Shown: positions 26,440 to 34,230 of the stretch, piece after piece | Layout: each line of letters opens with the position of its first letter | How positions within the stretch are numbered: the stretch's first letter is position 1 | Source of the DNA: an uncultured Opitutia bacterium | Lineage (GTDB): Bacteria; Verrucomicrobiota; Verrucomicrobiia; Opitutales; Opitutaceae | Length of the DNA: 56,131 nucleotides | Direction: 5' to 3' | Assembly: GCA_903820035.1 (NCBI GenBank) | Contig: CAIJFT010000414.1 | Span: 1 to 56,131, forward strand | Notes under the pieces: generated by a model | Databases searched by the model: none | Seen by the model: only the letters and a program-made list of their open reading frames with translations | What the model was told of the DNA's origin: nothing | Made by a program: the position numbers and the translations under genes

Positions 26440-28101
26440 CTACTTTCCCAGCAACTCCTCGGCGTGCGCCAGCGCGCTCTTGGCCTTGCTGTCACCGAGC
26501 ATGCGCGCGAGTTCGGCCACCCGCTGCTTCCGGTTCGCCTGGATCGGTCGAATCGAAACCACCGCGCGCTCCTTCGACTGATCCTTGTTCACCACCAGAT
26601 GGCACGTCGCCAGGGCCGCGACCTGGGGCAGATGCGTGACGCAGAGAACCTGGTGCGACTTCGCAATGCCCGCCATCTGCGCGCCGACGACGCGCCCGAT
26701 TTCACCGCCGACGTTGGCGTCGACCTCGTCGAACACCAGGACCGGCACCTCATCGAGGTCCGCGAGCACGGTCTTGAGCGCGAGCATCACGCGGGCGAGT
26801 TCGCCGCTTGAGGCGATGCGGCTCAGCGGCAGCGGCGCCTCGCCGACGTTGGGTGAAAACAAAAACTCCACCCCGCAGTCGCCCGCCGGCGCCAGCTCGG
26901 CCAGCGGCACGATCCTCACCTGAAAGTCGGCCTTCTTGAAACCGAGTTGGGCGATGCTTTTGGCCGCCACCTTCGCCAGCTCCTTGGCCGCCTTTTCCCG
27001 CGCGGCGCGCAGCGCCTGCGCCTGCTTTTTCGCCTGCCGCCACGCATCGGTGATCTGCTTCTCCAGCCGCGCCAGCGTGCCCTCCAAGTCACCCTGCACG
27101 TCGAGCCGCCGCCGCATCTCCTCGCGGGCGGCGAGAACGGCCGCGAGGTCACCCCCATGCCGGCGCTTCACCTCGAGCCAGAGGTCCATCTTGGCGCTCA
27201 ACTCCGCCGCCTGCTCGGCATCAAATTGCAGCGCCTGGCCCAGCTCCGAAAATTCCGAGCCGAGGTCGTTGAGCTCGATCGCCGCCGAGGCCAAGCGGTC
27301 GACGAGCGGCTTGCTCGCGACATCGATGCCCTCGAGCTGACGCCCCTGCCGCAGCAGTTCGGAGATCCGGCCCTGCACGCCTTCGTCGCCAGTCAGGCCC
27401 GCGGCCAATGCGCCGGAAAGATCGATCAGTTCCTGCGCGCGACTCATGCGTTGAAAATCCCGCTCCAGCGCCTCGATCGCCTCCGCGGTGAGCGCAAGGC
27501 CGTCGAGTCGCTCGAGCTGGCCGCGCAAAAAGTCGATTTGGTCCGGCGCCAGTTTGGTTTCGTGTGCGATGCGCGTCTGCTCCGCGACCAGCTCCCGCCA
27601 CGCACGGTAAGCCTCCCGATACTCGGCCAGCGCCTTGGTGGTGCGACCGAAGAGATCGAGCAGGTCGAGCTGGCAACCGTCCTTGAGCAGGCGCCGCGGC
27701 TCGCTCGGCCCGTGAAAATCAATCCAATGCTCGCCGATCCGCTGCAACGCCGCGAGCGTGGCGAGGCTGCCGTTGACGGTGATCTTGGGGGCCTTTTCGC
27801 GCGGCAGGCTGCGCTTCAGGATCAGGAGACCGTCCTCGCAGGGCGGCAATTGGAGTTCATCCAACACCGCGTTGATCCGCGCGGCGTCGCCGAAGAACAA
27901 GCTCGCCTCAACCTCCGCCGCGACCGCGCCCTGACGGATCACCGTCTTGTCCGCCCGCTCGCCCGCCAGCAGGCTCAGCCCCCCGAGGAGAATACTTTTG
28001 CCGGCGCCCGTTTCTCCCGTGACGGTAGTAAAACCTGCTTCGAATTCGAGCGACACTTCCTCAAGGAGGGCCAGGTTGCGGATGCGGAGCGACTGGAGCA
28101 T
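26440..28101 (-). CDS. recN: DNA repair protein RecN
   Basis: A 553-residue SMC-like ATPase that acts early in double-strand break repair. Start at 28101 ('MLQSLRIRNLALLEEVSLEF') is the canonical RecN N-terminus. Walker A 'GETGAGKS' at about residues 29-36; two coiled-coil arms in the middle (rich in A, E, L, K, R) with a short hinge; C-terminal ABC signature 'ASSGELARVMLALK', Walker B 'VLVFDEVDANVGG' and 'VLCVTHLPQVAALA'. Length equals the usual 550-560. Standalone gene; convergent with the CcsA-like gene through a long hairpin. Confidence 0.96.
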   Translation of the reverse strand: MLQSLRIRNLALLEEVSLEFEAGFTTVTGETGAGKSILLGGLSLLAGERADKTVIRQGAVAAEVEASLFFGDAARINAVLDELQLPPCEDGLLILKRSLPREKAPKITVNGSLATLAALQRIGEHWIDFHGPSEPRRLLKDGCQLDLLDLFGRTTKALAEYREAYRAWRELVAEQTRIAHETKLAPDQIDFLRGQLERLDGLALTAEAIEALERDFQRMSRAQELIDLSGALAAGLTGDEGVQGRISELLRQGRQLEGIDVASKPLVDRLASAAIELNDLGSEFSELGQALQFDAEQAAELSAKMDLWLEVKRRHGGDLAAVLAAREEMRRRLDVQGDLEGTLARLEKQITDAWRQAKKQAQALRAAREKAAKELAKVAAKSIAQLGFKKADFQVRIVPLAELAPAGDCGVEFLFSPNVGEAPLPLSRIASSGELARVMLALKTVLADLDEVPVLVFDEVDANVGGEIGRVVGAQMAGIAKSHQVLCVTHLPQVAALATCHLVVNKDQSKERAVVSIRPIQANRKQRVAELARMLGDSKAKSALAHAEELLGK

Positions 28102-28201
28102 GGGTCCTAAAGGCACAAAAATTCCGCGGCAATCAAGCGGACGATGGCCCGTCCCTCGCAATTTCGGGCCCGGCTCGCCCCCTACGCCATGGCCGGCGGT
28201 A

Positions 28202-28295
28202 GGCAGCCGCCAGGCTGCCGCGGAGAAATATCCCGGATTACGTTACCCCGCGCCGCCGGCGGGCGGTTGATTTCCCGCATTCCCATCGGGGAAAT
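28202..28295. repeat. Two hairpins in the recN/queD divergent region
   Basis: GGCAGCC (28202-28208), loop GCCA, GGCTGCC (28213-28219) is a perfect 7-bp stem. ATTTCCC (28270-28276) pairs with GGGAAAT (28289-28295). The second lies in the likely queD leader, 23 bases before its start. I could not match it to a preQ1 riboswitch. The rest of 28102-28318 shows no gene. Confidence 0.4.
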
Positions 28296-28318
28296 TTCCG
28301 GTAGGATTTCCGTGGCGC

Positions 28319-28672
28319 ATGAAACACACCGTCTCGAAACGCTTCACCTTTGAATCCGCCCACTCGCTGCCGCACCTGCCGGCCGGCCACAAGTGCCGTG
28401 AAATGCACGGGCATTCTTACGTCGTGCAAATCTACTGCACGGGTCCACTTGACGCGCGCGGCTTCGTCCTGGATTTCGCCGAGATCAGCGACGCGGTGAA
28501 ACCCATCATCGCACGACTCGACCACCGCATCCTGAACGATGTCCTGCCCGTCCCGAGCACCGCGGAAAACCTCGCGGCCTGGATCATGCATGAACTCATG
28601 CCCCATCTGCCGCTGCTGTCGCGCGTCGACGTTTACGAGACCGCCCGAACCTGCGCGACGGTCGAGCGGTAG
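28319..28672 (+). CDS. queD: 6-carboxytetrahydropterin synthase (QueD/PTPS family)
   Basis: A 117-residue enzyme of the 6-pyruvoyl-tetrahydropterin synthase family, in bacteria the first committed step to queuosine: dihydroneopterin triphosphate to 6-carboxytetrahydropterin. Zinc ligands: His in 'FESAHSLPHL' and the pair in 'CREMHGHSY'; the catalytic Cys is the one three residues before 'MHGH' and the His-Asp partner is in 'LDHRILND'. The Glu of 'STAENLAAWIM' binds the pterin. Length fits bacterial QueD (about 115-125). No other queuosine gene is in the window, so the assignment to QueD rather than another PTPS-like enzyme rests on length and motifs. Confidence 0.9.
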   Translation: MKHTVSKRFTFESAHSLPHLPAGHKCREMHGHSYVVQIYCTGPLDARGFVLDFAEISDAVKPIIARLDHRILNDVLPVPSTAENLAAWIMHELMPHLPLLSRVDVYETARTCATVER

Positions 28673-28838
28673 GAAGCAAAGAGGAGGATCAGTGGCCGGC
28701 TGGATCCCACGTCGCGCGGATCAAGCATGCGCGTAGCCAGGTTTGGGCCGAAGGCGAAAGCGCGGTCGCATCTGCGGACCCCGTTGTCGGTGCATTCCAA
28801 CGCGACTGCGCCGTTTCCACGCGCGCCGGGGTCTGGAC

Positions 28839-30263
28839 CTACTTTGCCTTGGCTTTGCCCTTCGCGGCCGGCGCAACCGGCGCAGTCGGGTCTTCGTTCA
28901 CTGTGCCATGCCAGCGCGGCGTGATATTCTTACCGTTCCACTTTTCCCAAGCACGGGTGAGCTCGGCGACCAGTTCCGGACGCTGGGCGGCAAGATCGCG
29001 ACTCTCCCCAACGTCGCTGGCCAAATCGTAGAGCTCCCATCCCGTCGTCACCTTCGCGGCAAAATCCCGCGAACGGACGAGCTTCCAGTTCCCCCGCCGC
29101 ACCGCGGCCTGAGACCCGAACCGCCAGAAGAGCGCTTCGTGCGGCGCCGCCGGATTCGCTCCGTACAGATGAGGCAGGAGGTCAACGCCGTCGATCCCTT
29201 CAACCGGCGGTATCCCCGCCACGGCGGTCGCGGTGGGCAAAATGTCGAGCGCGCTGACCGGCGCGGTGAAGGTCGTCCCCGCCGCCAGGCGTCCCGGCCA
29301 CACGACGAAGAACGGCACATGAATGCCCCCCTCCAACGTCTGCCCCTTGTCGCCGCGCAACGGCCGGTTCACGCCGGTGTTGTAGGCAAAAAACGGCTTC
29401 CGCCCGGAGCCGCCGTTGTCGCTCAGGAAGAAAATCAGCGTGTCCTGGTCCCGGCCCGTCTGCCGCAAATGCGCCACCAACCGGCCGACCGCGTCGTCGA
29501 GCCCGAGCAACAACGACAGGTAGCCGCGCCGCGCCGGATCGGTAACAGCCGCGGGAATCCGCTCCAGCAGATGCTCCGCGATCTCCAGCGGCGTATGCAC
29601 CGCGTTATACGCCAGGTACAGAAACCACGGCTTCGTCGGGTTGCGGTCGATGAACCCGATGGCCTCGTCCGTGAACAGGTCGGTCGTGTACCCCTCAAGC
29701 TTCTGCACGGTCCGGTCGCGGTAAATCATGTCGTGCGAATGCGCCGCACCGAACTTCGCCTCGGCATCCTTGTGCAGGAGGTAATTGTGCCCGCCCACGA
29801 GAAAGCCGAAGTAGTGGTCGAAACCACGCGACTGGGGATGATGCGCCGCGCTGAATCCCTGATGCCACTTGCCCACGAGCGCCGTCGCATAACCGGCCCC
29901 GCGCAGCCGGTCGGCGATCGTGCGTTGCTCGAGCGGCAACCCGAGCGTCGCCTCATCACCGACATGGGGATTAAACTCATGGCCGAAATGCGTCTGGTAC
30001 CGCCCCGTCAACATGCCGGCCCGCGACGGGCTGCAATACGGCGCCGAAACGTAGCCGTTGGTGCAACGCACGCCCGCGGCCGCCAGGGCATCGAGATTCG
30101 GGGTCCGGACTTCGCCGCCGCCGTTGACGCCAAGATCCGCATAGCCGAGGTCGTCGGCCACGATGAGCAGTACGTTCGGTCTGGCCGCACTTCGCTCGGC
30201 CGCAACTCCGGTCGCCAGCCCGAGAGCCAACCAAGGCAAAAGCAGGAACAATTTGCGGCGCAT
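28839..30263 (-). CDS. Exported S1-family sulfatase (1)
   Basis: A 474-residue arylsulfatase-type enzyme with signal peptide ('LFLLLPWLALGLATGVAA'). Active-site formylglycine motif 'CSPSRAGMLTGR' with Cys 77. Calcium ligands in 'VADDLGYADLG' and 'FLSDNGGSG'; sulfate contacts in 'VGKWHQG' and 'RGDKGQTLEGG'. All catalytic residues are present. The C-terminus ends in a Lys/Ala-rich tail ('AAKGKAKAK'). The start at 30263 is 8 bases after the stop of the upstream esterase gene; longer starts overlap it. Last gene of the six-gene minus-strand operon. The Cys needs conversion by a formylglycine-generating enzyme not encoded here. Substrate unknown, probably a sulfated glycan. Confidence 0.93.
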   Translation of the reverse strand: MRRKLFLLLPWLALGLATGVAAERSAARPNVLLIVADDLGYADLGVNGGGEVRTPNLDALAAAGVRCTNGYVSAPYCSPSRAGMLTGRYQTHFGHEFNPHVGDEATLGLPLEQRTIADRLRGAGYATALVGKWHQGFSAAHHPQSRGFDHYFGFLVGGHNYLLHKDAEAKFGAAHSHDMIYRDRTVQKLEGYTTDLFTDEAIGFIDRNPTKPWFLYLAYNAVHTPLEIAEHLLERIPAAVTDPARRGYLSLLLGLDDAVGRLVAHLRQTGRDQDTLIFFLSDNGGSGRKPFFAYNTGVNRPLRGDKGQTLEGGIHVPFFVVWPGRLAAGTTFTAPVSALDILPTATAVAGIPPVEGIDGVDLLPHLYGANPAAPHEALFWRFGSQAAVRRGNWKLVRSRDFAAKVTTGWELYDLASDVGESRDLAAQRPELVAELTRAWEKWNGKNITPRWHGTVNEDPTAPVAPAAKGKAKAK

Positions 30264-30271
30264 AAAGGCGC

Positions 30272-31795
30272 TCACTTCCACGCGTCGGTGCGGAACGGCG
30301 AAGCCGGGAGGCCGGCACCGTTGACCAGGTTGCACGTCGGGAAATTTTCCCACGCGTAACGCACCGCCAGCGGATGCGGCACCTCCGCGCTCGCGACGAC
30401 CACGCGGTCGCCCTCGAGGCGCGCCAGCGCCGGCTTCCATTGCCGGTCCTCGCCGGCGATCAGGAAGCCCGTGGGCGCCCCACTCTTCGCCCCGAGGCCG
30501 CCCTCCGCGTGGGTAAACCGCACCACAATCTCACCGCCGCGCACGTCATGTCCGGCAGGCAAAGGCCCCGAAGTCGCCGCAACCTTGCGACCGTAAACGG
30601 TGCCAAGCGCCCAGAGCGCGAGCCGATGCCCGACCTCCTGCTTGTTCTTCGGATGGATGTCCTTCTCCTCGCCGATATCGATCGTGATCGCCATGCCCGT
30701 GCGCGGCAGTGCGAGCGTCTGCAGCATTGCCTCGCGCACGACCGGCCAATCGCGACCCGGCCCGCCGAAATTCGGCAGCTGCACCCACGCGAACGGCACC
30801 TCCGCGCCCCAGCGCGCCCGCCAATCGGTGATCAATAATTTCAGCTGCGCCGCGTAATACGTCGCCTTCACCGGCGTCGAATTGGCCTCCCCCTGATACC
30901 AAAGCATCCCGCGCATCGCATAGGGCACAAGGGGCGCAATCTTGCCGTTGAACAGGCCGCCGACATTGCCCTTACGCGCCGCGACGTCGGCCGGATTTTG
31001 CGGGCGCTTCGCCGCCTTCTGCTTTTCCGCCCGCGCTTTTTTCTGCGCCACTTCCCAGCGGGCGAGGTCGGTCTCGTATTTCTTTTGCACCGCCTCGGTC
31101 ACCGCGGGCGACTCCTTCACCACGTCCGTAAAAAACCCCTTCAACTCCGGCGCCGCTTTTTGCGTCTCCGGCGCGATCCATGACTCGATCGGCGTGCCGC
31201 CGACCGACGAGTTGATCAGGCCCACCGGCGCGTTGAGCGTGCGGTGCACCTCGCGACCGAAGAAGTACAGCGCGGCTGAAAACCCGCCGACGTTTTCCGG
31301 TGTGCACACCAACCAGCGCCCCTTGCCTGTCGCTTGCGCCGTCGCCGCCGGGCCCGACTCCTCCTTGAACATCCGGATCTGCGGAAAATTCGCCGCCGGC
31401 TGCTCCGCTTCAAAATTCTGCGCGCGGTTTACCGTCATCGCCATGTTGGACTGACCCGAGCCCAGCCAAACTTCGCCGACCAGCACATCCTCAAGCTCAA
31501 TCCGATTTTGACCTTGGACGACCAAACGCCCCGCGGCGCCCGCGGGCAGCGGCGTCAATTTCACCGTCCACGCGCCATCCACCCCCGCCGTCGCGGACTG
31601 ATTCTGAAGCCCAAATGTTACGGTCACCCGCTCCCCCGCCGCGGCCCAACCCCAAACGGGAACTGCCACCCCCGCTTGCAACACGAGGTGATCGGAGAAG
31701 AGGGCGGGCAGGCGGACGTCGGCGAAAGCGACGGTGGCAAAGGCGAGCGAAGAAACGACCAGGCCGCGAAAGGCCGCGCGTAATGAGGGGTTCAT
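30272..31795 (-). CDS. Exported SGNH-type sialate O-acetylesterase (1)
   Basis: A 507-residue protein of the SASA (sialate O-acetylesterase) family. Signal peptide 'GLVVSSLAFATVAFA'. A beta-sandwich of about 80 residues ('LPALFSDHLVLQAGVAVPVWG') precedes the esterase domain with the nucleophile Ser in 'WLGSGQSNMAM', the block 'MLWYQGEAN' and the catalytic Asp/His in 'KDIHPKNKQEVGHRLALW'. It removes acetyl groups from glycans in the periplasm or outside. A Lys/Ala-rich insertion near residue 230 ('KKARAEKQKAAKRP') is unusual. ATG at 31801 is an alternative start two codons upstream. Spaced 70 bases from the upstream sulfatase and 8 from the downstream one. Confidence 0.9.
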   Translation of the reverse strand: MNPSLRAAFRGLVVSSLAFATVAFADVRLPALFSDHLVLQAGVAVPVWGWAAAGERVTVTFGLQNQSATAGVDGAWTVKLTPLPAGAAGRLVVQGQNRIELEDVLVGEVWLGSGQSNMAMTVNRAQNFEAEQPAANFPQIRMFKEESGPAATAQATGKGRWLVCTPENVGGFSAALYFFGREVHRTLNAPVGLINSSVGGTPIESWIAPETQKAAPELKGFFTDVVKESPAVTEAVQKKYETDLARWEVAQKKARAEKQKAAKRPQNPADVAARKGNVGGLFNGKIAPLVPYAMRGMLWYQGEANSTPVKATYYAAQLKLLITDWRARWGAEVPFAWVQLPNFGGPGRDWPVVREAMLQTLALPRTGMAITIDIGEEKDIHPKNKQEVGHRLALWALGTVYGRKVAATSGPLPAGHDVRGGEIVVRFTHAEGGLGAKSGAPTGFLIAGEDRQWKPALARLEGDRVVVASAEVPHPLAVRYAWENFPTCNLVNGAGLPASPFRTDAWK

Positions 31796-31865
31796 GTGCA
31801 TTGAATGACGATGACGAGCGGGATCGGTAACGGCCACCAGCGGGGCCGCCGGCGCCGATCGTCGG

Positions 31866-33392
31866 CTAGCGGACCGTCGCGGGCGCGCCGAGCCCGTAGG
31901 TCCGTTCCCACCACGCGAGTCGCTCCGCGTCGGTCGGCTCGGCCGGCAGGCCGCGGGCCTTCCACGCGCGCTGATAATCCTGCCGTTTAGATTTCTGAAT
32001 CTCCGGTAGCGTCGGCTCGGTCGCCGGATCCGGCAGCGCCCCGCGATCACCCGTCGCGCGCAGCCAGGCGTCGAGCTCGTGCTCAAGTTTCGCCTTCACG
32101 CCCGCCTGGGCCGGCGCCCGCACGACGTTGTCGAATCCCTGCGGGTCGCTCCTCAGGTCATACAGTTCGAACTCCGGTCGCCCGGACTCGAGGTAAACCG
32201 CCTGCCGCGGCGTAAGCGCCCCGCGGGACCCGAGCACCCGCAGCAACGCCATGCCCGGATAACTGGTCTCCTTGTAGCCGGACCAATTCAGGTAGGGCAG
32301 CTGCGGATCGTAATTTTTCACGAGCAGGTGCGTCTCGCTGATCACCGCGCGAATCCGGTCCCCGGCATCGCCGCAGCGATCACGGGCCGCGAAGATCACG
32401 TTCCGCTCCGGAAACGGCGCGCCAAGAATCGGCCGGCCCTGCATCCAATCGGGCACCGGCACCCCCGCGAGCGTGAGCACGGTGGGCGCGAGATCGATCA
32501 TGCTGACGAGCCGGCGCTCGACGCCGCCGGGGGTGGCGACCGCCGGACCGCGGATGATCAAGGGCACCCGCAGGCCCTCGACGGTGAGCCATTGCTTGCC
32601 CCACGGCATCGGCCGGCCGTTGTCGCCGAAAAACATCACGACCGTGTTTTCCAAAACGCCGGCATCCCGCAGCTCCGCCAGAATCAGGCCGACCTTGCGG
32701 TCCACTTCCTCGACACTGCGCAGGTAGGCGTACCAGTCGCGGCGGGTAAGCGGGTGGTCCGGATAGTGCGGTGGCAACACCAGCGCCTTTAGCGCCGCCT
32801 CGTCGAACGTCGTCGGCACCGGAAACGGCCGGTGCGGCTCACCAATTTGATACTGCGCGAAAAACGGCTGGCCCGGCGCGCGCTTCCGCCAATCGGTGCC
32901 GTCGTACACCCGCGCCGGATCGTGCGCGAAATTGTAGTGCGTCTTCGCCTTGGTGAGCACCCGGCCGTTGCGCTGCGTGCCGGGCGCGGCGGCGTTGGTG
33001 ACAAACCAACCCGCCTCCCGCAACAACGCCGGCAGCGGCCGATACGGCGCGGCGAGCGGTTGCGGATTTTCGACGTCGTGCGCGTGCAGCCCCGTCGTGA
33101 TCTGGTACGTGCCCAGAATGAAAGCCGACCGCGACGAACTGCACACCGGGGCGCTGACGTACGCATTCTGGTAGCGCCGGCCCTCCGCCGCGAGGCGGTC
33201 GAGGTGCGGCGTCTTGACCCCGGGGTAGCCGTAAACCGCCAAATCGGGGGAAAGATCGTCGGCAATGATCCACACCACATTCGGCCGCGCCGGCGTCGCC
33301 GCCCACACCGATCCGCCCACAGCGAGCCCGAGCCAAAGGGACAGCCCGCTCAACTTTGCCCGCCAACCCGTGAAATTAGGGAAGGAGATCAT
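31866..33392 (-). CDS. Exported S1-family sulfatase (2), N-sulfatase-like
   Basis: A 508-residue sulfatase with signal peptide (residues 1-31). Metal site 'IIADDLSPDLAVYG', formylglycine motif 'CSSSRSAFILGTY' (Cys 84), 'GEPHRPFPVP' and 'FFGDNGRPMPWGKQWLTVEG'. The pattern with 'PHRPF' and Ser instead of Pro/Ala at the third motif position is that of the heparan-N-sulfatase-like (SGSH) branch rather than classic arylsulfatases. Other catalytic residues, including the Lys of 'WGKQW', are present. It starts 3 bases after the stop of the esterase gene upstream, so it is translationally coupled. Substrate unproven. Confidence 0.92.
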   Translation of the reverse strand: MISFPNFTGWRAKLSGLSLWLGLAVGGSVWAATPARPNVVWIIADDLSPDLAVYGYPGVKTPHLDRLAAEGRRYQNAYVSAPVCSSSRSAFILGTYQITTGLHAHDVENPQPLAAPYRPLPALLREAGWFVTNAAAPGTQRNGRVLTKAKTHYNFAHDPARVYDGTDWRKRAPGQPFFAQYQIGEPHRPFPVPTTFDEAALKALVLPPHYPDHPLTRRDWYAYLRSVEEVDRKVGLILAELRDAGVLENTVVMFFGDNGRPMPWGKQWLTVEGLRVPLIIRGPAVATPGGVERRLVSMIDLAPTVLTLAGVPVPDWMQGRPILGAPFPERNVIFAARDRCGDAGDRIRAVISETHLLVKNYDPQLPYLNWSGYKETSYPGMALLRVLGSRGALTPRQAVYLESGRPEFELYDLRSDPQGFDNVVRAPAQAGVKAKLEHELDAWLRATGDRGALPDPATEPTLPEIQKSKRQDYQRAWKARGLPAEPTDAERLAWWERTYGLGAPATVR

Positions 33393-33395
33393 GGC

Positions 33396-34202
33396 TTACT
33401 TGCCGGCCGACAGTTTCAGATAGGCTTCCGCATACCGCTGACCGAACACCCGGTAGGACTCCGCATCAAAGTGGAGCTTGTCCCCCTTGTGATTAAGGCC
33501 CGCGGCGCTGACGTACGCCGTGCCCTTCACTTTCGCCGGCAAATCCCGGTGGATGCGGTCGACCTGATCCTGGAATTCATGCCACGGCGCTTCGGCAAAC
33601 TTGCCCATCTGACCGGCGATGAACGGCACCGCCGGCGCCTGCAGTTCGGCGCGTAATCGGGCCACGAGATCGTGGAGCCTGGCCTCGTAGAGCGGCGCGG
33701 CCTGCGCGTTCGCATCCGATTCGCCTTGATGCCACAAGATCCCCTTGAGCGTGCCCGCCGACAGCGCAAGTTTCGCCCGACGGATCGCATCGTCCCACGG
33801 GTGGCTCTTGGTCGCCGCGTAGAAATAACCCGGCACCCACGCCGCCACCGGCGAACCGCCGACCGCGCACGGAATGAGCCCGATCGTCACGCCCGGCGTG
33901 GCGGCGGCGACCTCGATGCCAAAGGTCCGGCCGAGCCCGACGCCCGCACCCGGTTTATCAAAGTGCATCGGATCTTTTGCCGGGACCCACGCGCCGTCTT
34001 TGTTCAGCATCAGCACGCGCGCCGGCGCCACCTGATCTCCGGGCGTCACCACGCCGCGGCCCGCCATGTTCGACTGCCCGACGAGCAGGAAGAGGTGGAA
34101 CTGTTCCTTGGGGGGAAGCGCCGCGGGTTGGGCAAAGACCGCGCTGCTCAACAGCGCCAGGGTGACGGCAAGGGCGCGGGGAAACCGCTGGAGGAGTTTC
34201 AT
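33396..34202 (-). CDS. Exported SGNH carbohydrate esterase, SASA type (2)
   Basis: A 268-residue enzyme with signal peptide ('ALAVTLALLSSAVFAQ'). Only the catalytic SASA/CE6-like domain is present: Ser in 'LLVGQSNMAGRG', 'GLIPCAVGGSPVAAW', 'GILWHQGESDAN' and the catalytic Asp/His region 'HFDAESYRVFGQRYAEAY'. About half the size of esterase (1), lacking its N-terminal sandwich. Likely deacetylates a plant or algal-type polysaccharide (CE6 members act on acetylated xylan). Start at 34202 gives the signal peptide. A run of nine C lies 14-22 bases upstream on the coding strand. Between the DUF1549/DUF1553 gene and sulfatase (2). Confidence 0.9.
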   Translation of the reverse strand: MKLLQRFPRALAVTLALLSSAVFAQPAALPPKEQFHLFLLVGQSNMAGRGVVTPGDQVAPARVLMLNKDGAWVPAKDPMHFDKPGAGVGLGRTFGIEVAAATPGVTIGLIPCAVGGSPVAAWVPGYFYAATKSHPWDDAIRRAKLALSAGTLKGILWHQGESDANAQAAPLYEARLHDLVARLRAELQAPAVPFIAGQMGKFAEAPWHEFQDQVDRIHRDLPAKVKGTAYVSAAGLNHKGDKLHFDAESYRVFGQRYAEAYLKLSAGK

Positions 34203-34230
34203 GACAAAGGGAGTCGGGGGGGGGAACGTC

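Noticed and set aside
27221-28110. Long open frames opposite recN
   Set aside because: Antisense shadows; the RecN ATPase motifs are all on the minus strand.
28220-28318. preQ1 riboswitch in front of queD
   Set aside because: The leader has a hairpin but not the short pseudoknot with its A-rich tail that defines the known preQ1 classes.
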